This document shows, in pieces, positions 54,778 through 64,000 of a stretch of 64,000 bases of DNA. Source of the DNA: Paralithodes platypus (Eukaryota > Arthropoda > Malacostraca > Decapoda > Lithodidae); contig CM064480.1 of the NCBI GenBank assembly GCA_032716605.1, positions 40,288,791 to 40,352,790 of the forward strand. Reading direction: 5' to 3'. Numbering within the stretch: the first letter of the stretch is position 1; every line of letters begins with the position of its first letter. Made by a program: the position numbers and the translations under genes. The notes under the pieces are model-generated. The model ran no database searches and was not told the origin of the DNA. It was given only the letters and a program-made list of their open reading frames with translations.

Positions 54778-55936
54778 TTAGGTCCTTAGGGGTTTGTATG
54801 GGAATATTCGTAGCCTGAGTGAGAGGGTGAGTAGGGTGTTTAATTTAGGGTCGGACGTGTGGGGTGGGGTAATGTCTTGTGGCTTTAGAGGTTTAAACGC
54901 TCGGACGAATCTAGTTCGGAGCGTGCGAGTCACGCCGTGATAGTCGATGGTGACATGAAAGGCATTTGGGACTTGTATTACGGTGTAGGGCCCGACATAG
55001 CGAGGGCCTAACTTGTTGGTGATAGGGAGGTTGGCTACCATTACGGTGTCATGGATGGCGAAAGGGTTTTTGTCATCGATGTTATCAGTTTTGGTGTCTT
55101 GACAGATCTGGGCGGTATGGAGGGTGTTTTGCAGATGTTGCAATGGGTCAATTGTGGAGGTGGTGGAGGGAAGGTGAGCGTGGTGGTGGAATGGCAGTAA
55201 CAGGGGGGGTACACCGTAAACACGTTCATGAGGGGAAATACCGTCTTCCCGAGGACAGGTGTTCATACCCCACTGTATCATCTTTAGTTGTGATGGCCAG
55301 TCTGAGGTGTTAAGAGCAATCATTCTTGTACGTAACTGGTTGTTGATGGTGCGATGGCTGCGTTCGCAGATAGCATTTCCTTGAGGCCAGTACGGGGATG
55401 AGTGTTTAATCTTAATACCGCATTGTTGGGTGAATTGTTGCCAAACGTGTCCACTAAACTCGGGGGCATTGTCCGATAGAAGAGCAAGGGGAAGGCCGAA
55501 TATAGGGAACACTTCTGTGGCAAGCAGTGTGGCGACTGTGGTGGCTGTGTGGTCTTTAACTGGGCAGGCTATTAAAAATTTTGAATATACGTCTACAAAT
55601 GTGACGATATAGCGGTTGCCAGCGTAAGAAGGGAACGGGCCCATGATGTCGAGGGATAGGACTTGGAACGGTTTGTTGGCAGAAATGGTACCAGCTGGGC
55701 CTGGGGTGCGTGATCTATCCTTTCCCAATAAACACGGTTTGCAGGATTCTGTCACTCGTTGTGCAATTTTGGAGGGGTTGGGGGTCCAGTATTGGTCTGT
55801 GAAGATCTTTAACATTTTCTTTTGTCCAAGGTGTATGCCGTTTCCCTCGTGGATGGCAATCATGTAGTCGTGGGCTATGGTGGGGTCCAAGATTATGTGA
55901 CCAGTGTCTGTGGCAAGTTGATCTCCCCAGCGAGTC
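54778..55936 (-). CDS. pol: gypsy integrase domain of pol
   Basis: Inserts the cDNA into the genome. Read from 55936, the open part starts after an in-frame double stop (tagtaa, 55942-55937). Counting from the internal Met at 55890, the zinc-binding HHCC module has H14 and H20 with C50 and C53 (CKPC). The catalytic core has D81 (SLDIMGPFP), D140 (LSDNAPEF) and E176 (NAICERSHRT), with the canonical 35-residue gap between the last two. A GPY/F-type module follows (KLGPRYVGPYTV, about 290-301). The ORF ends at 54778. All catalytic residues are present, so the domain looks functional if translated. RNase H upstream is in the same frame. Confidence 0.92.
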
Positions 55937-55941
55937 AGTTA

Positions 55942-56730
55942 CTAGAAGACATTTAACGGTATCCAGGGGGGTCTGATTCGTGCTTCCCAAGATTGAATTA
56001 GGGAGGGGGCTGGGGGGGCATTCTGTCGGGGGGTGGGGGTAGATACCAATTGAGTGTTTTGTAAGGCGGCTAGGTTGGTGGGGGGGTCTTTTGGTACTGG
56101 CAAACGGGACAGGGCGTCTGCATTAGTATGGAGTTTGCCGGGACGATATTGTATGGTAAAGTCGTAGTCCTCTAGTGTCTCTCTCCAACGTACCAAAATG
56201 GCTGAGTTGGTTTCGCACCTACGCAGCCATTGTAAAGATTGATGGTCGGTAATTATTTCGAGTTTTGCGCCCAACACAAATGACCGGAAGTGGCTGAGTG
56301 CCCAAATGATCCCTAAGCACTCTCTCTTGGTGGCTGCGTAATTCTGTTGGGGTTGGGTGAGTGTGGAGCTGGCATACGCTATCACATGTTCCTTTCCATC
56401 TCTGAATTGAGCTAATACTGCACCTATGGCGTACAGAGATACGTCGGTATATAGACGGAAAGGTTTCTGGTAGTCAGGGAAAACGACAATAGGGGCTTGG
56501 ATTAGCTTTTGCTTCAAAGTGTTAAACGCGAGGTCTCTTTCAGGTGTCCAGGCGAACGGGGTGTCTTTGTGGGTAAGTTGGTGGAGGGGTCTGGCTATGG
56601 TGGCAAAGTGGGGGACGAAACGTCTGTAATATGTGGCTAAACCTAGAAACGAACGTATTCCTTTAACCGTGGTGGGTGGGGTTTGGTTTTGTATGGCTTG
56701 AAGTTTCTTTGGATCTGGCGCAATACCATG
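55942..56730 (-). CDS. pol: gypsy RT thumb-RNase H segment of pol
   Basis: Continues pol after a one-base frame change near 56730: FLGLATYYRRFVPHF lies just before the Met at 56517. RNase H acidic residues are visible in RLYTDVSLYAIGAVLAQ, KRECLGIIWALSHFR, ITDHQSLQWL and NADALSRLP, so the D-E-D-D set is intact. It degrades the RNA strand of the RNA-DNA hybrid. The frame meets stops at 55944-55937 just ahead of the integrase, with the latter in the same frame. Hence the element needs repair of one frameshift and two stops to make a full Pol. Confidence 0.9.
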   Translation of the reverse strand, partial: HGIAPDPKKLQAIQNQTPPTTVKGIRSFLGLATYYRRFVPHFATIARPLHQLTHKDTPFAWTPERDLAFNTLKQKLIQAPIVVFPDYQKPFRLYTDVSLYAIGAVLAQFRDGKEHVIAYASSTLTQPQQNYAATKRECLGIIWALSHFRSFVLGAKLEIITDHQSLQWLRRCETNSAILVRWRETLEDYDFTIQYRPGKLHTNADALSRLPVPKDPPTNLAALQNTQLVSTPTPRQNAPPAPSLIQSWEARIRPPWIPLNVF

Positions 56731-59267
56731 TGTCCGAGAAAATCTACCTTATTCCGGGCAATCACGCACTTTGAGGGTTTTAATTTCAACCCGGCGGCTC
56801 GGATTCTTTGCAGGACTTGTCTCAACCTGAGGAGGTGTTCTTCCCAGGTTGGAGAGTACACAATAATATTGTCCAGATAGGCTAGGCAGGTTTCCCAGGT
56901 TAGGCCATGTAATACCGTTTCCATCAAACGGGAGAAAGTGGCGGGTCCGTTACAGAGGCCAAAAGGTAGGACGTTAAATTCATAGTGATGGACACCACTA
57001 GTGGAAAATGCTGTTTTCTTTTGGTCCTCGGCCTTGATAGGCACTTGCCAATACCCTGCTTGCAAGTCGAGGGTAGTGAACCATTTGGATCCGTATAGGG
57101 AGTCGAGGGAATCGTCTATTCGGGGTAAGGGCGTAGCGTCTTTAATGGTTATGTCATTTAACCTCCTGTAATCGACGCAAAAACGGGTTGTCCCATCTTT
57201 CTTTTTGACTAAGACAACAGGGGAAGACCAGGGGCTAATGGACGGGGTGGCAATCCCGGCCTCTAACATTTCCTGGACTTGGCGTTCCTCTTCCTGACGT
57301 TGTATGGGGTTCTTTCTATGGGATGGTTGTCGTATGGGGGGGCCTGTGGTGTTAATGATGTGTTGTTCTACATCCGTCTGTCCGATTTCGGTGGGTTGTA
57401 AGGCAAAGACGTCACTGAATTCCAGCAGTAGGTCGTACATGCCGTTCTTTTGGTGGTCAGATAGTGTCTCAGGAAGAGGGGGCAATTGGAGGCTGGTAGG
57501 GGTGTCGTTACAATGTATGGGGAGGTCATCGAAAGTTTCGAGGTCTCCTATAATGAGACCTTTCGGTAATGTCAGGGGTTCCTCGGAGATATTTGCTACG
57601 AGAATGTGGTTGATACGAGCGGGAATGATGGCGGGTTGTAAGAGACAACGATGGGGGTTGGGGGATGTGTTAGTGGGGGAAAATACCATGTGAGTTTGGG
57701 GTATGGGCCGCAGGTTCTCCCATTTTTTATGGTGGGGGGGAATTTGGCATTCATCCTGAACTACCGCTTGGCTAATGATGGTGGGGGATTGACTGGCGAG
57801 CAGGTGCTTGGTACTTATAAGGGGGGCAAGGTCACTTTGGTGGGGGTCACGCGTGAGGGGGGGATTAACGGCGCGTGTGAGAGGATCAGTGGGGCGCGGT
57901 GTGAGGGGGTTAGAAAACGGGATTTGTTGGGGGGACTGCGGAGGGTTGGTGGGGGGAGCGTTGTCGGTGGCAGTAACGGTTTGTTTGGCGTTCATGTGGT
58001 TTTGGTGGTTATGTTTGTCATGAGAGGGCGAGTCAAGTGTGGGGTTGTGAAGTTTTCTAGGGGTGTGAATTGTGTGGGGGTGGAAGGGAGCTACTGACGA
58101 AAAACTGTCACAAGGGGGATTGGGGGGGTGGTGGAATAGCTGGGCATTTCTGGGGGCATGGTGGGAACATGGTTGTGTCCCTCGGTCGGCACGCGTGAGG
58201 GGGGGATTAACGGCGCGTGCGGGCGGTTCAGAGGGGTGCGAGGTGAGCGAGTTAGAAAACGGGATTTGCTGGGGGGACTGCGGAGGGTTGGTGGGGAAAA
58301 AGTGAGGTGTAGAACATGGGTTATTGGTGTAGGACCGGTGTATTGATTTGGGGTTGTTAACATTTCTGGGGGCATGGGGGAAACATTGTTGGGTACATCG
58401 GTCGGCATTTTCTCTGGAAACATGTGTACATAAACATTGGATAGAATTATGGTTACATATATCAGAGTCTGTCCTGAAAACATGGAAGGATTTATTCTGG
58501 ACAGAGTTACGAGAATTGAGGGGATTACCGAGAGGGAGTTGCTTGGACTTGTCTTCTTTCGTTTGTTGAGGCATTTTTTTACTGAATTGAGTGAGGTTTT
58601 GAGAGATCTCGGGGCAAGGGAAGGTTTTAGGAGTCACCTTAGTGCTAGCTGCAACTTGGTAACCCTGAATCAGGGTTTGTTGAGGGGGGGGTTGTTTTTT
58701 CTTTTTGGGAATGGGTTTCTGCGTGATTGGTTTGTCAGAGGCTTTGGGCTGGAATTTGTTTTTGAATGAGATCAGCCTTTGGCCGCAGTCAATCTGGGCC
58801 CGGAGTTTTTGAAGGAGGTCAAGTCCAAGGAAACCATCATAATGTTTACAGTTGGAGGAAAATACTGTAAATGTGTGATAACAACGAGCATGGGGGTCAG
58901 GAGTAGTTACTGATAGGGGTAAAGTGTCTCCTAGGAGATTTAAGTAAGTATCAGCAGCTGAGATGAGTTCTGTTTTGGTGTTTAACAAAGGGCCAAATCG
59001 TCGGGGATGTTTTTCATAGTAAGATTTGAACAAACATGACTTGGCAGCTCCCGTGTCGATTAGCAAGCGGACAGGAATGTCCTTGATTTTGGCCATGTAA
59101 TAAATGGGGGCAGTGCGACTAGTTATGGCGTCCCCCGCCGAGCCCATCGTGGGCGGGGGATACTTTAAAAATCCTGGGGGTCGGTATCTACCTCTTCCAG
59201 GGTTTCCTCGGTATCGTCTGAGGTCATGGTATGGGGGGCAATTTCTTCCTCTTGTCCCCACTCCTCT
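56643..59267 (-). CDS. pol: gypsy protease and reverse transcriptase part of pol
   Basis: In the same frame as gag and separated from it by one UGA (59270-59268); the frame has no AUG at its head (position 59261 is GUG). Counting from 59261: retropepsin motif LLIDTGAAKSC with D69-T70-G71 and the later GFLGLDLL; a Pro-rich linker of about 370 residues with repeated RAVNPPLTR and PSHDKHN/KQTVTATD blocks; then the RT. RT motifs are SPWSSPVVLVKKKDGTTRFC, VDYRRLNDITI, TTLDLQAGYWQV, FGLCNGPATFSRLM and the active-site box YLDN at residues 795-798. The box is normally YLDD; the second Asp is Asn here (codon AAT at 56870-56868). The frame breaks after DFLGHMV. A working element would be expected to have Asp at 798. 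Confidence 0.93.
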   Translation of the reverse strand, partial: RGVGTRGRNCPPYHDLRRYRGNPGRGRYRPPGFLKYPPPTMGSAGDAITSRTAPIYYMAKIKDIPVRLLIDTGAAKSCLFKSYYEKHPRRFGPLLNTKTELISAADTYLNLLGDTLPLSVTTPDPHARCYHTFTVFSSNCKHYDGFLGLDLLQKLRAQIDCGQRLISFKNKFQPKASDKPITQKPIPKKKKQPPPQQTLIQGYQVAASTKVTPKTFPCPEISQNLTQFSKKMPQQTKEDKSKQLPLGNPLNSRNSVQNKSFHVFRTDSDICNHNSIQCLCTHVSRENADRCTQQCFPHAPRNVNNPKSIHRSYTNNPCSTPHFFPTNPPQSPQQIPFSNSLTSHPSEPPARAVNPPLTRADRGTQPCSHHAPRNAQLFHHPPNPPCDSFSSVAPFHPHTIHTPRKLHNPTLDSPSHDKHNHQNHMNAKQTVTATDNAPPTNPPQSPQQIPFSNPLTPRPTDPLTRAVNPPLTRDPHQSDLAPLISTKHLLASQSPTIISQAVVQDECQIPPHHKKWENLRPIPQTHMVFSPTNTSPNPHRCLLQPAIIPARINHILVANISEEPLTLPKGLIIGDLETFDDLPIHCNDTPTSLQLPPLPETLSDHQKNGMYDLLLEFSDVFALQPTEIGQTDVEQHIINTTGPPIRQPSHRKNPIQRQEEERQVQEMLEAGIATPSISPWSSPVVLVKKKDGTTRFCVDYRRLNDITIKDATPLPRIDDSLDSLYGSKWFTTLDLQAGYWQVPIKAEDQKKTAFSTSGVHHYEFNVLPFGLCNGPATFSRLMETVLHGLTWETCLAYLDNIIVYSPTWEEHLLRLRQVLQRIRAAGLKLKPSKCVIARNKVDFLGHMVLRQIQRNFKPYKTKPHPPRLKEYVRF

Positions 59268-60095
59268 TCATTTACAGAAATGCGAGGAGTAGAGGGGCGA
59301 GGTTTGGCAGTCACGAATTTGGTGGAGGGCACACTGAGCATTACAGGCAGGGAAATCATAGGGGTTGATAATAACTAAGGTAGGGTTTTTACTTTGGTAG
59401 GTGTTGTAGTTGCTGTTCCGGTTGAAGATTCTGCGTGGCTGGGACGGTTGGAACCGGGGTCTACTGGGTTGGGGCTTGCCGGAAGGGTAGGTGGGTCTGT
59501 TGTTGAAAGATGAGGCTGGGTAGGCATTCTTGGGGTTTTGGTGGTTGGTTTGCTGCGGGTGCGTGGGAAACCTCTTGATTGCAGCGATTTGGGTGGGTGC
59601 TTCTGTGCGCACGGCCAAAATACGTCGGATCGTGATGAGGTCTTTTTTGTATCCGACGAAATCGTGCACCCGGAAATGGTCTTTTACTGCTGAGGGCAAT
59701 ATCGACACAAGGTTGACCAGAATTTGCTGTTCTTGTTGTATTTTGGTCAACGTGGGGAAAGAATTTTTTATGTGTTGGGCAAGCTTACTCACTGTGGCAT
59801 CTAGATCGCCTTCGAATTTCGTGTCTAGGATACGGGTGTGGGCCACGAAAACGCCCAACGAAGGTTTAATGGCTTCTATCACTATTGTGCGAAATTCGTT
59901 CCAGGTGAGATCAGGGTGCACTTGATAGGCCACCAGGGAAACGGCTTTTCCCAGGTGTGGTAATGTTACGGCTATTTTGTGTGCGTCCGTGGTATAAGTA
60001 ATGTCAAGTAAGGGTTTCACTACGTCCATGAATACTTCGATCCCATACTTTGTTTCATCATAATGTGGGATGGAAGTGTTAGTAGGTTGCGCCAT
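59268..60095 (-). CDS. gag: gypsy Gag
   Basis: Gag structural protein, 275 aa from the Met at 60095 (MAQPTNTSIPHYDETKYG). I prefer this start because the frame upstream to 60356 runs through the primer binding site and LTR. The first 180 residues form a helical capsid-like region, sharing spaced motifs with the plus-strand Gag (VVKPLLD, TWNEFR, FEGDLDATV, NLVSILPS). Residues 180-240 are basic and Pro/Asn-rich. A cysteine-histidine cluster, C-x3-C-x2-H-x4-C (CNAQCALHQIRDC), near the C-terminus looks like an atypical zinc knuckle. It ends at UGA 59270-59268, after which the same frame continues into protease, suggesting readthrough. An acidic overlapping frame (59359-59165) also exists, of unknown meaning. 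Confidence 0.88.
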   Translation of the reverse strand: MAQPTNTSIPHYDETKYGIEVFMDVVKPLLDITYTTDAHKIAVTLPHLGKAVSLVAYQVHPDLTWNEFRTIVIEAIKPSLGVFVAHTRILDTKFEGDLDATVSKLAQHIKNSFPTLTKIQQEQQILVNLVSILPSAVKDHFRVHDFVGYKKDLITIRRILAVRTEAPTQIAAIKRFPTHPQQTNHQNPKNAYPASSFNNRPTYPSGKPQPSRPRFQPSQPRRIFNRNSNYNTYQSKNPTLVIINPYDFPACNAQCALHQIRDCQTSPLYSSHFCK

Positions 60096-60160
60096 GATGT
60101 TCTCGTGTTCTAGCTGTTCCCAACTTGCAATGTAATGCAACCTTTTATCCGAATCAAGAA

Positions 60161-60176
60161 CCACCGCTGCCGCCAA
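60161..60176 (-). promoter_or_regulatory. primer binding site, tRNA-Leu-like
   Basis: In element orientation the sequence just inside the 5' LTR is t-tggcggcagcggtgg. Its complement, ccaccgctgccgcca, differs by one base from the recalled 3' end of tRNA-Leu(AAG) including CCA. The primer assignment is inference. Confidence 0.6.
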
Positions 60177-63100
60177 TGTTATGCCCTGTTTTTCTACAGG
60201 TTTAACTTGGGTAATGTGAGTTCTGAATGACGGGGTATATAAGGCTGCATGCACAATACAAGGTATGAGGAATAGAGAACACACGGTAACACTACACAAG
60301 TTCACGTTTATTGACGTAAATAAATAAAGAGTATAGAAAGATAGTAATTCTCGCACAAAACAATTAATAGAAGGGAACTGCTAGCATTAGCGGATCTGGA
60401 TGGAGCCTAGTCTCCCACTTCCAACGTTCAGGTATATTCTTCTGATCACGGGTTTAATTAGCAAGTTTATATTTTACTGGAAGACCTCAATATATTCGTA
60501 TAATTCAATGTCACTGAGTTGACCTCTTACTGGCTGGTCGCGTGCCCAAGTAGCAGCTCACAGTTAGGGTTAGACACGCGTATATTGTAGAACACGGAAT
60601 CTCTAGTAACCTCATGGGGGTACTGATCTAAGTTTTATATTCTTATGGCAGAAATACGTAGAACACAAATCAGTGGGCGAACGTTAGATATCACTAGAGT
60701 TTTAATATCTGAATAAGGTAATTACGAGAGTCAAGGTCGCCTGTTAATTAAAGAGCACTGATCGCTTAGTACGTCCCAAATGGAATGGTTAAATATGAAT
60801 TACACTGGGCAAGGTTTTAGCCACTTTATAGAAAGTTAATAAGTGAGTATCAAGCTAGTACTATAACACTTAGTACTAGCAACATGAATCTTGAATAGTA
60901 TTGGTAGATCTGGTCCTGGTTATCTTGCTTCCGGTGATGTTGGGGGCTAACGACTGGTTCCTCGGCCGTCCAGATGGTCCAAAATGTAGGAAGTTCTCAA
61001 GTCGGATCTCTTGACGATCGTTGCTGGCTACACACTTATATACCCACGAATTTGTGTGAAGGTTATAAGGTGCACGTTAGGACTTGTACATGGACAGATG
61101 CTTCTATCAGTCTCCTCTGCCACGGAGTCTGCCGGATCTGGAATCTCACTCCGGAACAACACGAAGGCAGAGCTAGAGGTAAACTGCAGGGTAGTGACCA
61201 CTGGTTGGTGTCTAGCTTTCAACTGATTTGACTGGGGGCGGGAGCTAGATTTATAGGCTCGGTTCTGGGCCCTGTAGACAGTAGGGATCTCGAGTCTTAT
61301 GGACTTATTTGAGCTCTCAATAGATATGGGGACTAGGTAAGATGGTATTTACTGTTGTGGCACATGGCTATAGGAAGCCTTTATATTTTCATATAACTGA
61401 GCCTTAGTAAGAGGTACTATTTTGGCTATACTGGAAGTATTTACGGGAGAGAGACTGGATCTACTTTGCGAGGAGGATGGGGACAGCTGTGATAGGAGCG
61501 TCTCTCTAGATTGTTCAATCTTCATTCTATGGTATAGCTGAGGTGCTAATTTAGTGATCAGAGCATGCAAGAAAGGTAAATGGTTTATTGTGAGTTAATA
61601 GAGGTTAGTAAAGGTGTTAGTCAGGCATGGTTAGTTCATTGATAGGAAGAATTCCTGTGCTACCTGGCAATGACTCGGAAGTCAAAACAGGGGCCAGGTA
61701 TACCTCCTCGGGTGGGCAAAAAGGGGGAGCTGGGCGCCCTCTCTCTGTGATAGTCGTCCGGCGGCTGTGGCTAGGGGCTTGCCATATCACCAGTGTTTGT
61801 AATAACCCTCTGTGTATGAGACAGATGTGGGTGTCCTTAATACCAAAACCGAAGGTGCCTTAGCTAGCTGGTTTTACTCGGCTGGTTGTTAATTGTAGGG
61901 TTTGCTGGATGTGGTGGAGACTGGGTTGCTAACTCTGCCACATTTATCTGGAAGTATGGCAATAGAAGTTAGTTATTGGCGAGGCGGCTAGCCTCGCACC
62001 GACGACCATTGGGTGCAGGGTTGTGAATGGGTTGTAAGAGAATAGATGGCATGCAAGGGGCTAGTAAAGTTCTAATGTTGTTCTGGCCTACTAAGTGAAG
62101 GTAGGCTGGATAGGAGTATATATATAAAAGGTTGGAGAGCGTTAGCAACGGACAATTCAAGGATCTTCAAGAGGTATGAGAGAGAGGCTAGGTCGGACAA
62201 GAGTCGAGAAGCGCGGGTGTCTTAATGAGAGGGGGGGGGGGGGAAGAGAGTTCAAGGGCTACAGGGAAATTTTGCCCCTAAGGTCCCTGGGCGTGGGGGT
62301 GGCATTAGGCTACAATTGATATGGAAGTTTGAAAAGGCAGTAGAATACGTTAGCCAAATGCTACCGGGGAATGCAACTATGGGGTGGTATATGAGTCTGG
62401 AAAAGATAGAGTTATGTGATCAGTCCGAGGGTTATGGATACTATTAGTTGGCCCTGGGAACTGCGTTTTCTATTAAATATAAATATACCAACAACAGCGG
62501 CAGTTCGTAGGGTACTTAGTTATTGTTTCGGGGTACTTATGACAGATACTGGTAACCAGGTTATCTTATACAATCTCTGGTTGGGGTAAGAGGTGTAAGA
62601 CACGAAGTAAATTGGCGTAGTGTGGACTGTGGATACGAAGGAGGCAAGGGGAAGACGTATGACAATTGTGGAAAGTAAATGGAAAAAGGTGAACACAATG
62701 GCGGATAAAAATACTTAACCTAAGGATTGCATACATCGATGAACGATGACATTATAGTCGTCGTCCTAATAAGGTGATGAAACCTGGTTGATCTGTACTT
62801 GGCACAATACGACACAAGGACAGTGCTGCTATGTCGTATCAATGCTGGTGGCAGTTAATATTATAGACTTAGTTACTAGAGGAACAATGCAAGGGGCGAC
62901 TGAGCACGGGTTACATATATCTATACTCGTCATGGAAAATGATATACGAGGTCTAGGGACAAGCGTGGGTGTTTTAACTTCTAAGATATATAACATCTAC
63001 TTCTCGGATGTAAGAACATACATAGATATAATTATGGCTGTCTGATGTGTTGGCATTGGCTCAATGTCGGGACAGGGCATGGGTGTTTTTAATATGAATG

Positions 63101-63357
63101 TATATTCCTGTTCATCATCTTTGTAGTTAGGAGTGTAGGACACGAGGGGGTTAGTGTACGTGAGGTGTGGAAAATGGTCAGTTTAGAAAAGGTAAATGGG
63201 TGCAGCCTGGAGCTGCTTAGCCCTGCGGGCTTGGGCCTGTCTGAAATGGCTGGCTCGGTCAGCTGGTCCTTTCGTTCTGTGGACCTTTCCTTTGGGTGTT
63301 TCTGTGTGGTGTTCGCTCGTGTCTTCTGTGGTGGGCTTCTTGTTCTGGGGCATTTTA
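60177..63357 (-). repeat. 5' LTR of the complete gypsy element
   Basis: 3181 bp, starting taaaatgcccc at 63357 and ending gggcataaca at 60177 in element orientation. AATAAA lies at 60307-60312 (minus strand) and a tatataagg-type box is present nearby at about 60235-60243. The plus-strand frames of 60-90 codons inside it recur in the other LTRs but have no recognised domain. Confidence 0.93.
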
Positions 63358-63362
63358 ATAAC

Positions 63363-63838
63363 CTACCTCAATTACTAATAAAATGTACGGTATCGAGTGA
63401 AAATTAGCAATATCAGTGACAGTGATACCCTAATAAACATATTTTATATAATTGGCCTCAAAATAACTATAAAAATATCTAATAAACATCACATTCTCAA
63501 TATCAAACACTAAAATCGTCTAAGGGAGATAAATACTTTTGCGCGACGAGCGGCTAGGTGCGTCGTAGCCATGGCCGGGGCGACGCGTCCGAACGCGGGA
63601 AGAATTTTCCGCCGAAAAGCACTCGTCTTCCCGCGCTCACCATTTTGCAACCAGAGGGGCTAGAGACCTCTACTTAATGCCATTCGACAGAGGAAGGTTT
63701 GTGGAACATTATTCTTTTTTATTCACAACATTACATGCCATATTCATTGACTTACAGAGTAGTTAACATAGCCCAAAGATCGTCAAAACACCCACTACCG
63801 CAGCACAGTCGCGAGCTATAGCCCCCGGGGCTGGAGGG
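63363..63838 (+). other. right end of the piggyBac element
   Basis: Resumes the third 176-bp repeat and then runs through non-coding DNA with gcgacgcgtc-type motifs (63580-63600) and a G/C-rich hairpin region to the terminal inverted repeat before TTAA 63839-63842. It has no ORF. Confidence 0.8.
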
Positions 63839-63842
63839 TTAA

Positions 63843-64000
63843 ACACATTTTCATATGATCTTTAGAGCTGTCGATAACTGGAAGTACCGTATCGACAACC
63901 TTGTTATGAAAAAAGACATTTTAGTACCGGTACCATACTTTTTTATTAGGTTTTGCCGAGGGTTAAAACAAATTTTCATATGATGTTTAGAGCATATAGA
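63843..64000. repeat. right flank: continuation of the duplicated tract
   Basis: aacacattttcatatgat continues the sequence interrupted at 46400. From about 63880 the block gaagtaccgtatcgacaacc to gagggttaaaacaaattttc repeats the 45690-45800 tract, with a further intact TTAA at 63963-63966. Confidence 0.8.

Larger units (their letters stand above)
50177..63357 (-). mobile_element. complete Ty3/gypsy-type LTR retrotransposon, minus strand
   Basis: Two LTRs (50177-53381 and 60177-63357) flank a 6.8 kb interior with gag, protease, RT, RNase H and integrase in that order, which defines the Ty3/gypsy class. The target duplication is ataac (50172-50176 and 63358-63362). The LTRs are near-identical apart from a few substitutions and short indels, such as a 24-bp loss near 61708, so the insertion is young. 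Interior ORFs carry few lesions: a UGA between gag and pol, one frameshift in the RT-RNase H join, a double stop before integrase, and an RT active-site change. Total length 13.2 kb. Confidence 0.95.
46405..63838 (+). mobile_element. piggyBac transposon split by a gypsy-type retrotransposon
   Basis: Flanked by TTAA at 46401-46404 and 63839-63842. The left end cccctccaccccggaagggc pairs with the complement of the right end (ccctccagccccggggg). The outer flanks (attaggttttccgaggg / aacacattttcatatgat) join to give the uninterrupted sequence present at 45760-45800 and 63945-63990. Excluding the 13.2 kb retrotransposon and its duplication, the element is about 4.25 kb with one transposase gene. 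A subterminal direct repeat ggaagggctcttgaacgccca (46421 and 46461) may bind transposase. Confidence 0.9.

Overview
The window looks like a heterochromatin-like, repeat-saturated stretch of an arthropod genome, most likely a decapod crustacean. The evidence is long (CT)n, (CA)n and (TA)n runs, many short interstitial TTAGG/CCTAA arrays (the arthropod telomere unit), tRNA-headed SINEs, CR1/jockey-type LINEs with frequent frameshifts, and an internal 100-N scaffold gap. The species is inference. I found no convincing host protein-coding gene, rRNA or functional tRNA: essentially every protein-like signal belongs to a mobile element.

Layout. 1-9.6 kb: purine and pyrimidine minisatellites, two old LINE reverse-transcriptase relics (215-1420 plus strand, 8225-9640 minus strand), two families of palindromic MITE-like repeats, and two tRNA-derived SINE heads. 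9.7-11.9 kb: an extremely GC-rich, GGCC-based tandem repeat island. 12.3-13.2 kb: a G-rich patch and a degenerate tandem repeat. 13.2-17.7 kb: a near full-length but broken CR1/jockey-like LINE whose ORF1 carries an SGNH-esterase-like domain. 17.7-19.9 kb: the 5' part of a second LINE with its own esterase-type ORF1, cut by the N gap at 19891-19990.

20.0-34.4 kb: a plus-strand Ty3/gypsy-type element with very long (about 3.2 kb) LTRs. It has a gag-like ORF but no protease, RT, RNase H or integrase; the interior is filled by expanded proline-rich repeats. Its 3' LTR carries two TTAA-target DNA transposon insertions and a reverse-oriented solo LTR, each confirmed by an intact empty site in its own 5' LTR. 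34.4-46.4 kb: AGGCCT-rich and CCTAA-rich non-coding DNA with a roughly 1 kb palindrome, a foldback element with TCTATA target duplications, a TTAA element nested inside another TTAA element, a second foldback repeat, and a tandem segmental duplication.

46.4-63.8 kb: one piggyBac element with TTAA duplications, imperfect terminal repeats and an almost intact DDD transposase. It is split by a complete minus-strand gypsy-type retrotransposon (50177-63357) that has two 3.2 kb LTRs, gag, a protease-RT-RNase H-integrase pol, a tRNA-Leu-like primer binding site and an ATAAC duplication. The plus and minus gypsy elements share their LTR family but have strongly diverged gag proteins, so the plus copy looks like a non-autonomous passenger that could use the enzymes of the minus-type element. 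Likewise, the short TTAA elements could be moved by piggyBac-type transposases such as the one at 46.6 kb.
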